DNA of 15,685 nucleotides, taken from the NCBI GenBank assembly GCA_937896885.1, contig CALBNX010000062.1, forward strand, positions 1 through 15,685, given 5' to 3'. Numbering within the stretch: the stretch's first letter is position 1; the number at the start of each line of letters is the position of its first letter. The notes beneath the pieces were generated by a model that saw only the letters and a list, made by a program, of their open reading frames with translations, had not been told where the DNA came from and did not search any database. Positions 7,706 through 15,045 of the stretch are shown here, piece by piece. The translations under genes were made by a program, and so were the position numbers. The stretch is from an uncultured Clostridia bacterium. GTDB lineage: Bacteria; Bacillota; Clostridia; Oscillospirales; Acutalibacteraceae.

Positions 7706-10387
7706 ATGTCAGGTTCATATGCATTATTTGAAAACAATACAGTTGTTATCGGTAACGATTATATTGAACGCCGATTTTCAACAGAAAACAATAAGCTTGT
7801 AACAACCGAAATAATAAATAAATGGGTTGATGGTAGCAAAACCCTTAACTTTAAAAAGTTTTCAGCAGAGTTCTTTGTGGCATTTAAGAGAAAGAAATTT
7901 TTAGGTTATGCAACTGATTTCTTGTCATCAAATGACTTAACTCTTGATAATGTAAATGTGTTCAAACGCAGAGTTGAGTTTATTTTCAAGCCTTATGCAT
8001 ATAATGGTGCAAGAATCACATTTATCGTTAATGTTGAAATTGAAGACGATAAACATTATATGCACAAATATATCGAAATGATGGTCGATTCTGACAGACA
8101 ACACCTTGTCACAATCGACTATATTGACTGTGAGCATATATGCATTGATAATCTTGAACAGATGTGGACAATAGGCGATGTAGATAAAGCACATATCAGT
8201 GGTTTCCACGCATCATTGGGTCAACCTTTCTATATGAATGGCTTGTTTTTTGGTTCAGAATTCCCTGTAACTGAAACAAAAATCAGAGATAAAGTCGGCT
8301 TTATCCGTTATTATACGGGTAAACGTTTTGACCAGTTAAACCTTAACTGTGGTCACACATTTAGAACTTGGAAAACAGTTGTGGGTGCTGCAAGAAGCCT
8401 TGAACATAGAGTTGTACGTGAAGATTTTCTTACATATATCCGTGATATTTCAAGAAAAGTTCAACCAAGATTTCAATATAACTCTTGGTATGACCATATG
8501 CACGATATTACTGATGAAAATATCAGTAAATCATTTATGGAAATCGAAAAAGGACTTACAAACACTCTTGTTCCGCCACTTGATTCTTATGTAGTTGACG
8601 ACGGCTTTGTCGATTGGGATGCTTCATTCTGGGCTTTTAATAAGAAATTTCCTAATGAACTTTATCCTGCATCAACACTTGCTCGAAAATTCTCATCAGA
8701 ATTTGGTCTTTGGAATGGTCCACGTGGTGGGTATAACGATAAGACCGGTAATTTCGGCAAGAATATGGAAAAAGCAGGTAAGGGTGGATACAATAAAGTT
8801 GCAAATGATGTTTGCGTATCATCTTTTGATTATATAAAGAATATTACCGATTATTACCTTGACTACACAAAGAAATTCGACATAAATTATTGGAAGTTGG
8901 ACGGATTCTTACTTACTGCGTGTAAAAATAAAAAGCACGGGCATATGGTCGGCGGTCATAACGGAATGTACCAATACACAGAAATGTGGGAGAATTGGAT
9001 TAACATTTTCAAAAAAATCCGTCTTAGTCGTGAAACTATCGGCAAAGATATGTGGATAAATCAAACAAGTTATTCAATCCCAAGTCCATGGTTCTTGCAA
9101 TGGTCTGATAGCCTGTGGATTCAGAATAGTGAAGATATCGGCTTTATTGATAAAACTAAAAAGGGCGAGAAACTCGGCTACAAAGACGTTGACCGCACAC
9201 TCACTTATCGTGATAATTGCTATTATGATTTCAGCGTAGTGAGAGATTATCAGTTCCCAAATGAATTTTTGTATAACCATGACCCGATTTATGGCAATAC
9301 TGCAAAGATTTCAATGACTGATGAAGAATATCGTACATATATGTTCATGATGGCAACTCGTGGTACTGCTTTCTGGGAACTCTATTATTCATATAATATG
9401 TTTAATACTGCTAAGTGGCGTATCAATGCGGACGCATTAAGATTCATTCGTAACGAATATGAAGTGCTCAAAACATCACAGTTTGTTGGTGGATGTCCTG
9501 CAAAAGGTGAAGTTTATGGTTATTCTGCTTGGACAGAAAACAAGGGCATTGTATCACTTCGCAACCCTGCAAACTGTAATCAGTCATTTAAGTTTAAACT
9601 TGATGAATCATTTGGTACATTCAAGGGCACAGAAAATTTGAAATGTGCATTTGTATATCCTTATGACCACCAGAAAGATGAAAAGACATATAACTATGGT
9701 GACGAACTTTCATTTGAATTAGCACCACACGAAGTTGTAATAATGAAATTCTCAAATGTTAAAGAAAATGTGCCATCACTCATTTACGGCAGATTTAATA
9801 ATGATAAAGAACTCTTACTTTTCTTTAACGACAGAATTTATTTAAATGATGAAATGATTTCATCAAATGCAAAAATTGCAGAAACTGAGTTGCTTGAAGA
9901 TTACAGTACATTAAAAGTAACCTTTGAAAATCCAGTTAAAAAGCCTTATGTATCTTTGACAGTTCAAAATGCTTTTGGCGATTATACTGACATCACATTT
10001 AAGGGTAAATATTATCCTAACTTTATCTGCGACGATAATAAGTTGCCAAGTGACAGAGATTTCACGGTTAATTGTACAGTAAATAAAGCAGAAGATGGAA
10101 CGCTTTTGAGTTTTGGTGATTTCTTTAATGTGAATAGTCACAGTGGCTATGCAGTAATCCGTCTTGGTGATAAAATCAGCCATAGTGAAGCATTCTTAAG
10201 CGTTGGGGATAAACTCTCAATTGTGTGTGAACCAAATGGATTATTAAAGCTTTATGTCAATAGCAAATTAGCTTGTTCTGCTTATAGCAAAGAACCTTTG
10301 ACACTTGAAAATACAGAGGTTGTATTATCAGAAAATGTAACTGACCTTGAATTGAAGTCAAAAGCATTTTCTTATGACGAAATATAA
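7706..10387 (+). CDS. Alpha-galactosidase-like glycoside hydrolase (clan GH-D, GH36-like)
   Basis: The 893-residue protein has an N-terminal beta-sandwich region (about 1-250), a (beta/alpha)8 barrel (about 255-600) and a C-terminal part ending in a LamG/concanavalin-like sandwich (about 770-893). The barrel resembles clan GH-D retaining enzymes: NSWYD at 259-263, YVVDDGF at 295-301 followed by a KFPNEL segment, and the probable nucleophile D399 in YWKLDGF. The acid/base is likely D468 (WSDSLW) or D477 (NSED). Expected activity is release of alpha-linked galactose or a related sugar; the motifs are divergent enough that N-acetylgalactosaminidase or another specificity is possible. There is no signal peptide, so it acts in the cytosol. 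GAGGT ending nine bases before ATG lies inside the previous gene, so the two are coupled. Its stop lies 14 bases before the GH31 start. Confidence 0.75.
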   Translation: MSGSYALFENNTVVIGNDYIERRFSTENNKLVTTEIINKWVDGSKTLNFKKFSAEFFVAFKRKKFLGYATDFLSSNDLTLDNVNVFKRRVEFIFKPYAYNGARITFIVNVEIEDDKHYMHKYIEMMVDSDRQHLVTIDYIDCEHICIDNLEQMWTIGDVDKAHISGFHASLGQPFYMNGLFFGSEFPVTETKIRDKVGFIRYYTGKRFDQLNLNCGHTFRTWKTVVGAARSLEHRVVREDFLTYIRDISRKVQPRFQYNSWYDHMHDITDENISKSFMEIEKGLTNTLVPPLDSYVVDDGFVDWDASFWAFNKKFPNELYPASTLARKFSSEFGLWNGPRGGYNDKTGNFGKNMEKAGKGGYNKVANDVCVSSFDYIKNITDYYLDYTKKFDINYWKLDGFLLTACKNKKHGHMVGGHNGMYQYTEMWENWINIFKKIRLSRETIGKDMWINQTSYSIPSPWFLQWSDSLWIQNSEDIGFIDKTKKGEKLGYKDVDRTLTYRDNCYYDFSVVRDYQFPNEFLYNHDPIYGNTAKISMTDEEYRTYMFMMATRGTAFWELYYSYNMFNTAKWRINADALRFIRNEYEVLKTSQFVGGCPAKGEVYGYSAWTENKGIVSLRNPANCNQSFKFKLDESFGTFKGTENLKCAFVYPYDHQKDEKTYNYGDELSFELAPHEVVIMKFSNVKENVPSLIYGRFNNDKELLLFFNDRIYLNDEMISSNAKIAETELLEDYSTLKVTFENPVKKPYVSLTVQNAFGDYTDITFKGKYYPNFICDDNKLPSDRDFTVNCTVNKAEDGTLLSFGDFFNVNSHSGYAVIRLGDKISHSEAFLSVGDKLSIVCEPNGLLKLYVNSKLACSAYSKEPLTLENTEVVLSENVTDLELKSKAFSYDEI

Positions 10388-10401
10388 TGGGTGGGGATTA
10401 T

Positions 10402-12777
10402 ATGTCAGAACTTAACCAACAATTATTAGCAAAAACAAACGGTAAAGCCTGCGCTGATAACATTATTATCAGCAAAAATGTGCGTGTTACTGTGTTGACC
10501 GAAAGAATGCTTCGTGTGGAATTTTCACCAGACGGGGTATTCACAGACTTGCCATCACAAGCTGTGTGGTATCGTGATTTCGGCAAGGTGGTTTTTTCAT
10601 ATACTGAGTCAGCTGATGTTATTAAAATCACAACAGACAAAGCTGAGTTTGTGATTAATAATCACAATGGTAACTTTAAATATGCTGTAATTGATGGTAA
10701 ACAAGTGGCATATAACAGCGACCATAATCTTAAGGGTACAACTCGTACTCTCGATGGTACATATGGTCCCGTTGACCTTAAAGATGGTATCATTTCATTT
10801 GATGGCGTTTCAATTTATGACGATAGCAAAACCTTGCTTTTGTGTGATGACGGAATGCTTGAATCAAGAAAGAGTGGCACAAAAGATATTTATGTTTTCG
10901 CATTTGGCAGAAACTATATTGATTGGCTCAATGCTTTCTATAAAATCACAGGCAAACCACCACTCGTGCCTCGTTATGTGTTAGGCAACTGGTGGAGTCG
11001 TTATCGTGCATATACACAAAAAGAATATGAAGATTTAATGACAGAGTTCTTCCGTCGTGATATTCCACTTACCATTGCAACAGTCGATATGGATTGGCAT
11101 TGGGTTGACCTTAAAAAGCAGTTTAACAAAAAATATAAATCAAGCAATATTTTAAATAGTGGTTGGACAGGGTATAGTTGGAATACTGAATTGTTCCCTG
11201 ACTATAAAGCGTTCTTGCAAAAACTTCACGATATGGGACTTAAAGTTACCCTTAATCTTCATCCTGCCGATGGTGTCCGTGCGTTTGAGGATATGTATGA
11301 AGAAATGGCAGACGCAACAGGCGTTGACAAAACAACTGAAAAAACAGTTCAGTTTGATTTGACCGATAAAAAGTTTATCAATGCATATTTTGATATTCTT
11401 CATCATCCTTATGAAAATCAGGGTGTTGATTTCTGGTGGATTGACTGGCAACAGGGCACAAAGAGTAAAAAAGCAGGTCTTGACCCATTGTGGCTTCTTA
11501 ATCACTATCATTATCTTGATACAGACCGTGAAGAGCGTCGTCCAATGATTTTGTCACGCTATGCAGGTATCGGTTCTCATCGTTATCCATTAGGATTTTC
11601 AGGTGATACTGCTATTAACTGGAGTGTTCTCAACTTCCAACCATATTTCACGGCAAATGCCGCTAACTGTGGTTACACTTGGTGGAGCCACGATATCGGC
11701 GGACATATGATGGGTGAGCATGACGACGAACTCTATATCCGTTGGTTGCAACTTGCTGTATTCTTGCCAATTTTAAGACTTCATTCAACAAGCCTTGATA
11801 TATTGGGTAAAGAGCCTTGGAATTTTTCTTGGGAGGCAGAAACTCTTGGTACAGAGTATTTGCGTCTTCGTCATAAATTAATTCCATATATCTATGCAAT
11901 GAATTACCGTTCATATAACGATGGCAGAGCACTTTGCGAGCCAATGTATTATGAATATCCAGAAATAAATATTAGCTATGAAGTGCCAAACGAATATTTC
12001 TTTGGCTCAGAGTTGCTTGTTTGTCCTGTAACAACAAAACTTGATAAAAATACAAAGACAGCCGCAACAAAAGTATGGTTGCCTGAAGGAAGATGGACTA
12101 ATATCTTTGACGGCAAAATCTATAAGGGTAATCAGATAGTTTATATCAATAGTCCAATTAACACAATTCCTGTATTTGCAAAACAAGGTGCAATTATACC
12201 AATGTCAGCGGATAACGGCAATTCTTGGGAATGTCCTGAACGCCTTAATATCGACATTTATCGTGGTAATAACACATTCAGTTTCTATGAAGACGATGGT
12301 GAAACAGGTAAATACAAGAATGGCGAATATTCAATCTCAACAATGACCGTTGCAGAGAATAATGACACACTCACATTTGAAATCAAGGGTGGTAAAGCAC
12401 TTAAATGCATTCCACAAAAGAGAACATATACTATTTATTTCAAAGATATAGAAGACTTCGACGAAGTAACAGTAATGGTCAATGGGTTGTTCACACCGGT
12501 AACAAGTGGCAAATCATTTGTGAAAATTAGTGATATAAGTGTTGAAGATGAAATTATCGTAACTCTTAATGGCGTTAAAGCAAGACAGAATAAGCCTGTT
12601 TATGACCGTGCATTAGATTGCCTTATTCATCTCAATGGTGGCAATATGAAAAAAGTCCCTACAAGCAAGAAACTTAAAGATTGTAAGGACGAAAAAGACT
12701 ATAAATCATTTGTGAAGAAAATCAAAGGCAAATCATTGAGAATGTGCCTTGATGAAGCAATTTTTGCATTAGAATAG
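10402..12777 (+). CDS. GH31 family alpha-glycosidase
   Basis: The 791-residue protein is a GH31 retaining alpha-glycosidase. It has an N-terminal beta-sandwich (about 1-190), the barrel beginning near GNWWSRYRAYT, the nucleophile D348 in FWWIDWQQG, the acid/base D402 in GFSGDT, and the family's RLHSTS and PLxYEYP-like regions, then C-terminal beta domains. The family includes alpha-glucosidases, alpha-xylosidases, transglucosylases and some GalNAc- or galactose-specific enzymes. The WWIDWQQG form, with Trp where classical alpha-glucosidases have DMNE-like sequence, indicates a separate subgroup, so specificity is left open. The last 60 residues are Lys- and Cys-containing and look like an extra helical tail. 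No signal peptide is present. ATG 10402 is preferred over ATG 10387 because GGGGA lies just before it and 10387 overlaps the upstream stop. Confidence 0.9.
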   Translation: MSELNQQLLAKTNGKACADNIIISKNVRVTVLTERMLRVEFSPDGVFTDLPSQAVWYRDFGKVVFSYTESADVIKITTDKAEFVINNHNGNFKYAVIDGKQVAYNSDHNLKGTTRTLDGTYGPVDLKDGIISFDGVSIYDDSKTLLLCDDGMLESRKSGTKDIYVFAFGRNYIDWLNAFYKITGKPPLVPRYVLGNWWSRYRAYTQKEYEDLMTEFFRRDIPLTIATVDMDWHWVDLKKQFNKKYKSSNILNSGWTGYSWNTELFPDYKAFLQKLHDMGLKVTLNLHPADGVRAFEDMYEEMADATGVDKTTEKTVQFDLTDKKFINAYFDILHHPYENQGVDFWWIDWQQGTKSKKAGLDPLWLLNHYHYLDTDREERRPMILSRYAGIGSHRYPLGFSGDTAINWSVLNFQPYFTANAANCGYTWWSHDIGGHMMGEHDDELYIRWLQLAVFLPILRLHSTSLDILGKEPWNFSWEAETLGTEYLRLRHKLIPYIYAMNYRSYNDGRALCEPMYYEYPEINISYEVPNEYFFGSELLVCPVTTKLDKNTKTAATKVWLPEGRWTNIFDGKIYKGNQIVYINSPINTIPVFAKQGAIIPMSADNGNSWECPERLNIDIYRGNNTFSFYEDDGETGKYKNGEYSISTMTVAENNDTLTFEIKGGKALKCIPQKRTYTIYFKDIEDFDEVTVMVNGLFTPVTSGKSFVKISDISVEDEIIVTLNGVKARQNKPVYDRALDCLIHLNGGNMKKVPTSKKLKDCKDEKDYKSFVKKIKGKSLRMCLDEAIFALE

Positions 12778-12786
12778 GGGATAGTT

Positions 12787-13695
12787 ATGTCATTTGCAAC
12801 ACCTGCTAAAAGCAAAAGCGGAAAATACCTTTTCTGTTATTTTGTGGGTAATGAGCCACAAGAAGAGAGAATACATTTCGCAGTCAGTGAAGATGGATAC
12901 AACTTCACAGCGCTCAATAATAACGAGCCTGTAATCATTCAAACAAAGGGCAAAAAATGTGTCCGTGACCCATATATTTTCAAAGGTCAAGACGATTTTT
13001 ATTATATAATCGGTACTGATATGAAATGCACAGAGGGTTGGACATCAAACCACGCACTAATCACTTGGAAATCAAAAGATTTGGTTAATTGGATAGACGA
13101 AACAATCATCGATATCCGTGATTTCGGTGGTGAATTCCAAACAACCACAAGAGCGTGGGCACCCCAAGCAATATGGGATGAAAAAGAGCAGAAATATATG
13201 ATTTATTGGGCTCACTCAACAACCCAAAATGATGTTGCAGGAATGTATTATGCTCATTCAACTGATATGAAAACTATGACAGAGCCAAAACCACTTTATA
13301 TCCGTGAGAATATTCAGACTATTGACGGTGACATTGCTTTTTGTAAAGAAACAGATACATATTATCTCTATTTCAAACACGATGAAGACCAGACAATAGC
13401 CTATGTTAAATCAAAAAATCTCACAGGACCTTATGAAGACCCATCTTTTGTAGTTTCTCTAGCAAAAACAGGTGTAGAGGGTAGTGAAATCTATAATATT
13501 ACCGGCACAAATGAGTGGGTAATGGTTATGGATGAATACGGCACAGACCGTTTCTTTATGCAACAGACAACTGATTTTGAAAATTTCAAAGCAGTAAATC
13601 CTGATGATTACTCAATGGCATTTAACCCACGCCACGGCTCAATCTGCGCAATATCTGATGAAGATTATGAGAGACTTATAAAAGCATATAAATGA
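12787..13695 (+). CDS. GH43-like five-bladed beta-propeller glycosidase
   Basis: This 302-residue protein resembles GH43 arabinosidase/xylosidase-type inverting enzymes. The pattern of repeated Trp- and Asp-containing blades is clear: RDPYIF with probable base D61, WAPQAIWDEKEQKYMIYW at about 124-141, IDGDIAF with D180/D182 as pKa modulator, and VEGSEIY with E231 as probable general acid. It is shorter than two-domain GH43 enzymes and has no C-terminal sandwich or signal peptide. GH43 members remove alpha-L-arabinofuranose, beta-xylose or galactose; which one cannot be told here. It starts nine bases after the GH31 stop with GGGGA as ribosome binding site and is the last gene of the operon. 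Confidence 0.85.
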   Translation: MSFATPAKSKSGKYLFCYFVGNEPQEERIHFAVSEDGYNFTALNNNEPVIIQTKGKKCVRDPYIFKGQDDFYYIIGTDMKCTEGWTSNHALITWKSKDLVNWIDETIIDIRDFGGEFQTTTRAWAPQAIWDEKEQKYMIYWAHSTTQNDVAGMYYAHSTDMKTMTEPKPLYIRENIQTIDGDIAFCKETDTYYLYFKHDEDQTIAYVKSKNLTGPYEDPSFVVSLAKTGVEGSEIYNITGTNEWVMVMDEYGTDRFFMQQTTDFENFKAVNPDDYSMAFNPRHGSICAISDEDYERLIKAYK

Positions 13696-13698
13696 AAT

Positions 13699-13724
13699 AA
13701 CGGGACGAATTTTCGTCCCGTTTT
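13699..13724 (+). terminator. Terminator of the glycoside hydrolase operon
   Basis: AACGGGACGAA (13699-13709) pairs perfectly with TTCGTCCCGTT (13712-13722), a stem that may open to a 6-base AATTTT loop, followed by TTTT. It begins four bases after the GH43 stop. On the minus strand it is followed only by a broken T run, so it would be a weak stop for the convergent gene. Confidence 0.88.
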
Positions 13725-13762
13725 GTTCGCTATTCATTAGTTACAGTTCTGCAAATTTTAAA

Positions 13763-14107
13763 TTATCTATGTATTAAAACACCCTTCATAAACGGTGTTT
13801 CATTATGTGTCTCGTACACTATTTTCTTTTCTTCTTCTGTGCATCCAATCAGTATTTTAATTTCTGAATCTTTCTTTATTAAATCAACAATGCACATTAT
13901 TGCATCAACATTTTTATCACTACTTCCTACCCATACATCTATTCCAGCACCGTCCATAGAAGATGTATCTTTCAAATATCCATAATTAACTTGATAAACA
14001 AAATCGGGATATTTAGGATGTGAAGTTCCTTTTGGTCTATCAATTATTATTTCTGAATTATTAACCAATTTATCTAATGCATTCCAAAATTCAGTATTAT
14101 GTTGCAT
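13763..14107 (-). CDS. Small inorganic pyrophosphatase-like protein, catalytic residues partly replaced
   Basis: The 114-residue protein looks like a shortened family I (soluble) pyrophosphatase: RPKGTSHPKYPDF at 24-36, the core YGYLKDTSSMDG at 42-53, and DLIKKDSEIK at 75-84. Aligned from memory to the E. coli enzyme, D52, D57, D75 and D80 match metal ligands D65, D70, D97 and D102, but the position of the general base D67 is A54 and that of K104 is E82. It is also about 60 residues shorter than the usual enzyme. It may therefore bind a phosphate-containing ligand or hydrolyse a different substrate rather than PPi. The start at 14107 is fixed by AAGGAGGAT on the minus strand; an upstream in-frame ATG at 14167 would overlap the preceding gene. 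It lies 32 bases downstream of the four-helix bundle gene in the same unit. Confidence 0.7.
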   Translation of the reverse strand: MQHNTEFWNALDKLVNNSEIIIDRPKGTSHPKYPDFVYQVNYGYLKDTSSMDGAGIDVWVGSSDKNVDAIMCIVDLIKKDSEIKILIGCTEEEKKIVYETHNETPFMKGVLIHR

Positions 14108-14139
14108 ATTATCAATCCTCCTTATATCAATAAATGTTA

Positions 14140-14484
14140 TTATGACCTTTCTTTCAACGTTTTGCAACTTGCAATTAACATTCTTCTTATTCGACCACAG
14201 AGGTTTCTGTTCTTCTTATATATATCTTCATCAATAGATTTTGTATTGAATAAAAGTTGCAACCAACCTTCTGTTTCACTACATTCTTTTAATGCAATCT
14301 CAAATTTCGAAAGCATATCGGCTTTGCTTTGACCATAATTTGCTTCACGAATATTAGCATAAACACTGCTTGAACTTTTTCGAATTTGGAAAAGAGTGTT
14401 AGAAGATGCCTTAACATTTTGGCAAAGCAGTTCAATTTCTGTTGCAAGTTGTTCGGAATATATCAACAAATAATTTTTTGACAT
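14140..14484 (-). CDS. Four-helix bundle protein (S23/bAvd-like)
   Basis: This 114-residue, largely helical protein fits the four-helix bundle family (TIGR02436) named after proteins encoded in 23S rRNA intervening sequences and related to accessory proteins of diversity-generating retroelements. Family features seen are the SSSSVYANIREANYG segment (about 37-51), FEIALKECSETEGWLQLL (about 61-78) and an Arg/Lys-rich last helix. Such proteins usually form basic pentamers that can bind nucleic acid. No reverse transcriptase or template repeat is seen in the window. The start has AAAGGAG nine bases upstream and a good promoter. It is the first gene of a two-gene unit with the pyrophosphatase-like protein, and its promoter abuts the hairpin array, which makes the array a candidate ligand (inference). 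Confidence 0.88.
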   Translation of the reverse strand: MSKNYLLIYSEQLATEIELLCQNVKASSNTLFQIRKSSSSVYANIREANYGQSKADMLSKFEIALKECSETEGWLQLLFNTKSIDEDIYKKNRNLCGRIRRMLIASCKTLKERS

Positions 14485-14505
14485 ATAATCACTCCTTTCA
14501 AAAGT

Positions 14506-14534
14506 ATTATACTACTTTTCTGAAAGCTAATCAA
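14506..14534 (-). promoter_or_regulatory. Promoter of the four-helix bundle gene
   Basis: On the minus strand TTGATT (14529-14534) is followed after exactly 17 bases by a perfect TATAAT (14506-14511), about 22 bases before the start codon. The -35 box overlaps the first hairpin of the array by three bases, so folding of the array or a protein bound to it could affect transcription. Confidence 0.75.
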
Positions 14535-14701
14535 GGCAAAGCCTTGTATATCATCAATTCTGTTAGGAATTGCATATCATCAAAACGAAGTTTTGTATAT
14601 CATCATTGTGAAAGCGAGTATACAGCCTACGGCTGATGATATACACACTTTGTGTGATGATATACGCCTTGCGGCGATGATATACCATTGCTTTCGCAAT
14701 G
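14532..14701. repeat. Mirror-symmetric array of eight hairpin units with a conserved 11-base linker
   Basis: Hairpins with unrelated stems are separated by a constant linker. Hairpins: 14532-14546 (CAAGGC stem), 14556-14571 (AATTC), 14582-14594 (AAAAC), a degenerate one at about 14606-14617, 14623-14635 (CAGCC), 14645-14655 (ACAC), 14665-14676 (CGCC) and 14686-14701 (CATTGC). Left linkers read GTATATCATCA at 14546-14556 and 14595-14605, with GCATATCATCA at 14572-14582. Right linkers are the reverse complement, TGATGATATAC at 14634-14644 and 14655-14665, and CGATGATATAC at 14675-14685. The switch occurs around GTATAC at 14618-14623. Left and right linkers can pair in nested order (14595-14605 with 14634-14644, 14572-14582 with 14655-14665, 14546-14556 with 14675-14685), giving a stem with paired side hairpins. 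The stems vary while the linkers are kept, which argues for structure rather than coding. Confidence 0.85.
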
Positions 14702-14705
14702 GATA

Positions 14706-14737
14706 AAAAAATCTCGTTCCGAAGAACGAGATTTTTT
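14706..14737. terminator. Strong bidirectional terminator hairpin
   Basis: AAAAAATCTCGTTC (14706-14719) pairs perfectly over 14 bp with GAACGAGATTTTTT (14724-14737) around a CGAA loop. A/T runs on both sides let it act in either direction. It separates the hairpin array from the lgt-recombinase frame and could end transcription coming from lgt. Confidence 0.88.
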
Positions 14738-14740
14738 GTG

Positions 14741-14769
14741 AAGCGACTACATACGAGATATTTTCGCTT
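14741..14769. repeat. Small inverted repeat downstream of the recombinase-like tail
   Basis: AAGCGA (14741-14746) and TCGCTT (14764-14769) flank a 17-base centre. It lies 34 bases beyond the stop codon of the recombinase-like tail, where attachment sites of large serine recombinases often occur. Such a site is only a possibility; a 6-bp repeat can arise by chance. Confidence 0.3.
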
Positions 14770-14803
14770 TGTTTTTATCAGTGATTGAACTCTCACATTG
14801 TTT

Positions 14804-15045
14804 TTAGCAGTCGAGCAGTGACTGTTTGATTTTGAGACCGCCTATAAAAATCACTGTGATCTGCTCTTTGGAATCTACCGTTACGCATTCGAGTATCTGT
14901 CTGACCATTTGGTCATCGTACTCCATCGGTCGATTCTTCAGTCCGTCGAGAATGGTATAGATATCATCGAGTCGGTGTTTGGTGTTGATTCGTTTTTGCT
15001 GAATCTCCTGCAGTTGTTCAAGCTGCTTTTGCAGTTCGGTCTTTT
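14804..15045 (-). pseudogene. C-terminal fragment of a large serine recombinase, fused in frame to lgt
   Basis: The last ~80 codons encode a Gln/Leu-rich coiled-coil stretch, then RLDDIYTILDGLKN, EYDDQMVRQILECVTV and a final beta segment ending in FIGGLKIKQSLLDC. This order (coiled coil, YDD..VRQ, V.V....I.V.F..G) is typical of the extreme C-terminus of Firmicutes large serine recombinases. The resolvase, recombinase and zinc-ribbon domains are absent, so it cannot recombine DNA. GC here (about 45-47% in two lines) is between lgt and the AT-rich left side. The exact junction with lgt is uncertain, around 15045. Assignment is from remembered family patterns. Confidence 0.65.

Larger units (their letters stand above)
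14485..14803. other. Intergenic region with hairpin array and terminator
   Basis: These 319 bases hold no gene. From left to right: ribosome binding site and promoter of the four-helix bundle gene (minus strand), the eight-unit hairpin array, a strong bidirectional terminator, and a 66-base spacer with a small inverted repeat before the end of the lgt-recombinase frame. Confidence 0.85.

Noticed and set aside
14099..14332. Plus-strand frame opposite the four-helix bundle gene
   Set aside because: It is antisense to two supported minus-strand genes and shows no recognisable protein features.
14532..14701. CRISPR array
   Set aside because: The constant part is only 11 bases, the variable parts are self-complementary and 10-16 bases long, the linker flips orientation, and no cas gene is near.
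14140..14737. Diversity-generating retroelement
   Set aside because: A four-helix bundle protein is present, but no reverse transcriptase, template repeat or variable repeat is seen.
14751..14760. Sequence ATACGAGATA resembling part of a sequencing adapter
   Set aside because: Only about ten bases agree and the flanks differ, so chance is the better explanation, although a misassembly nearby is considered separately.
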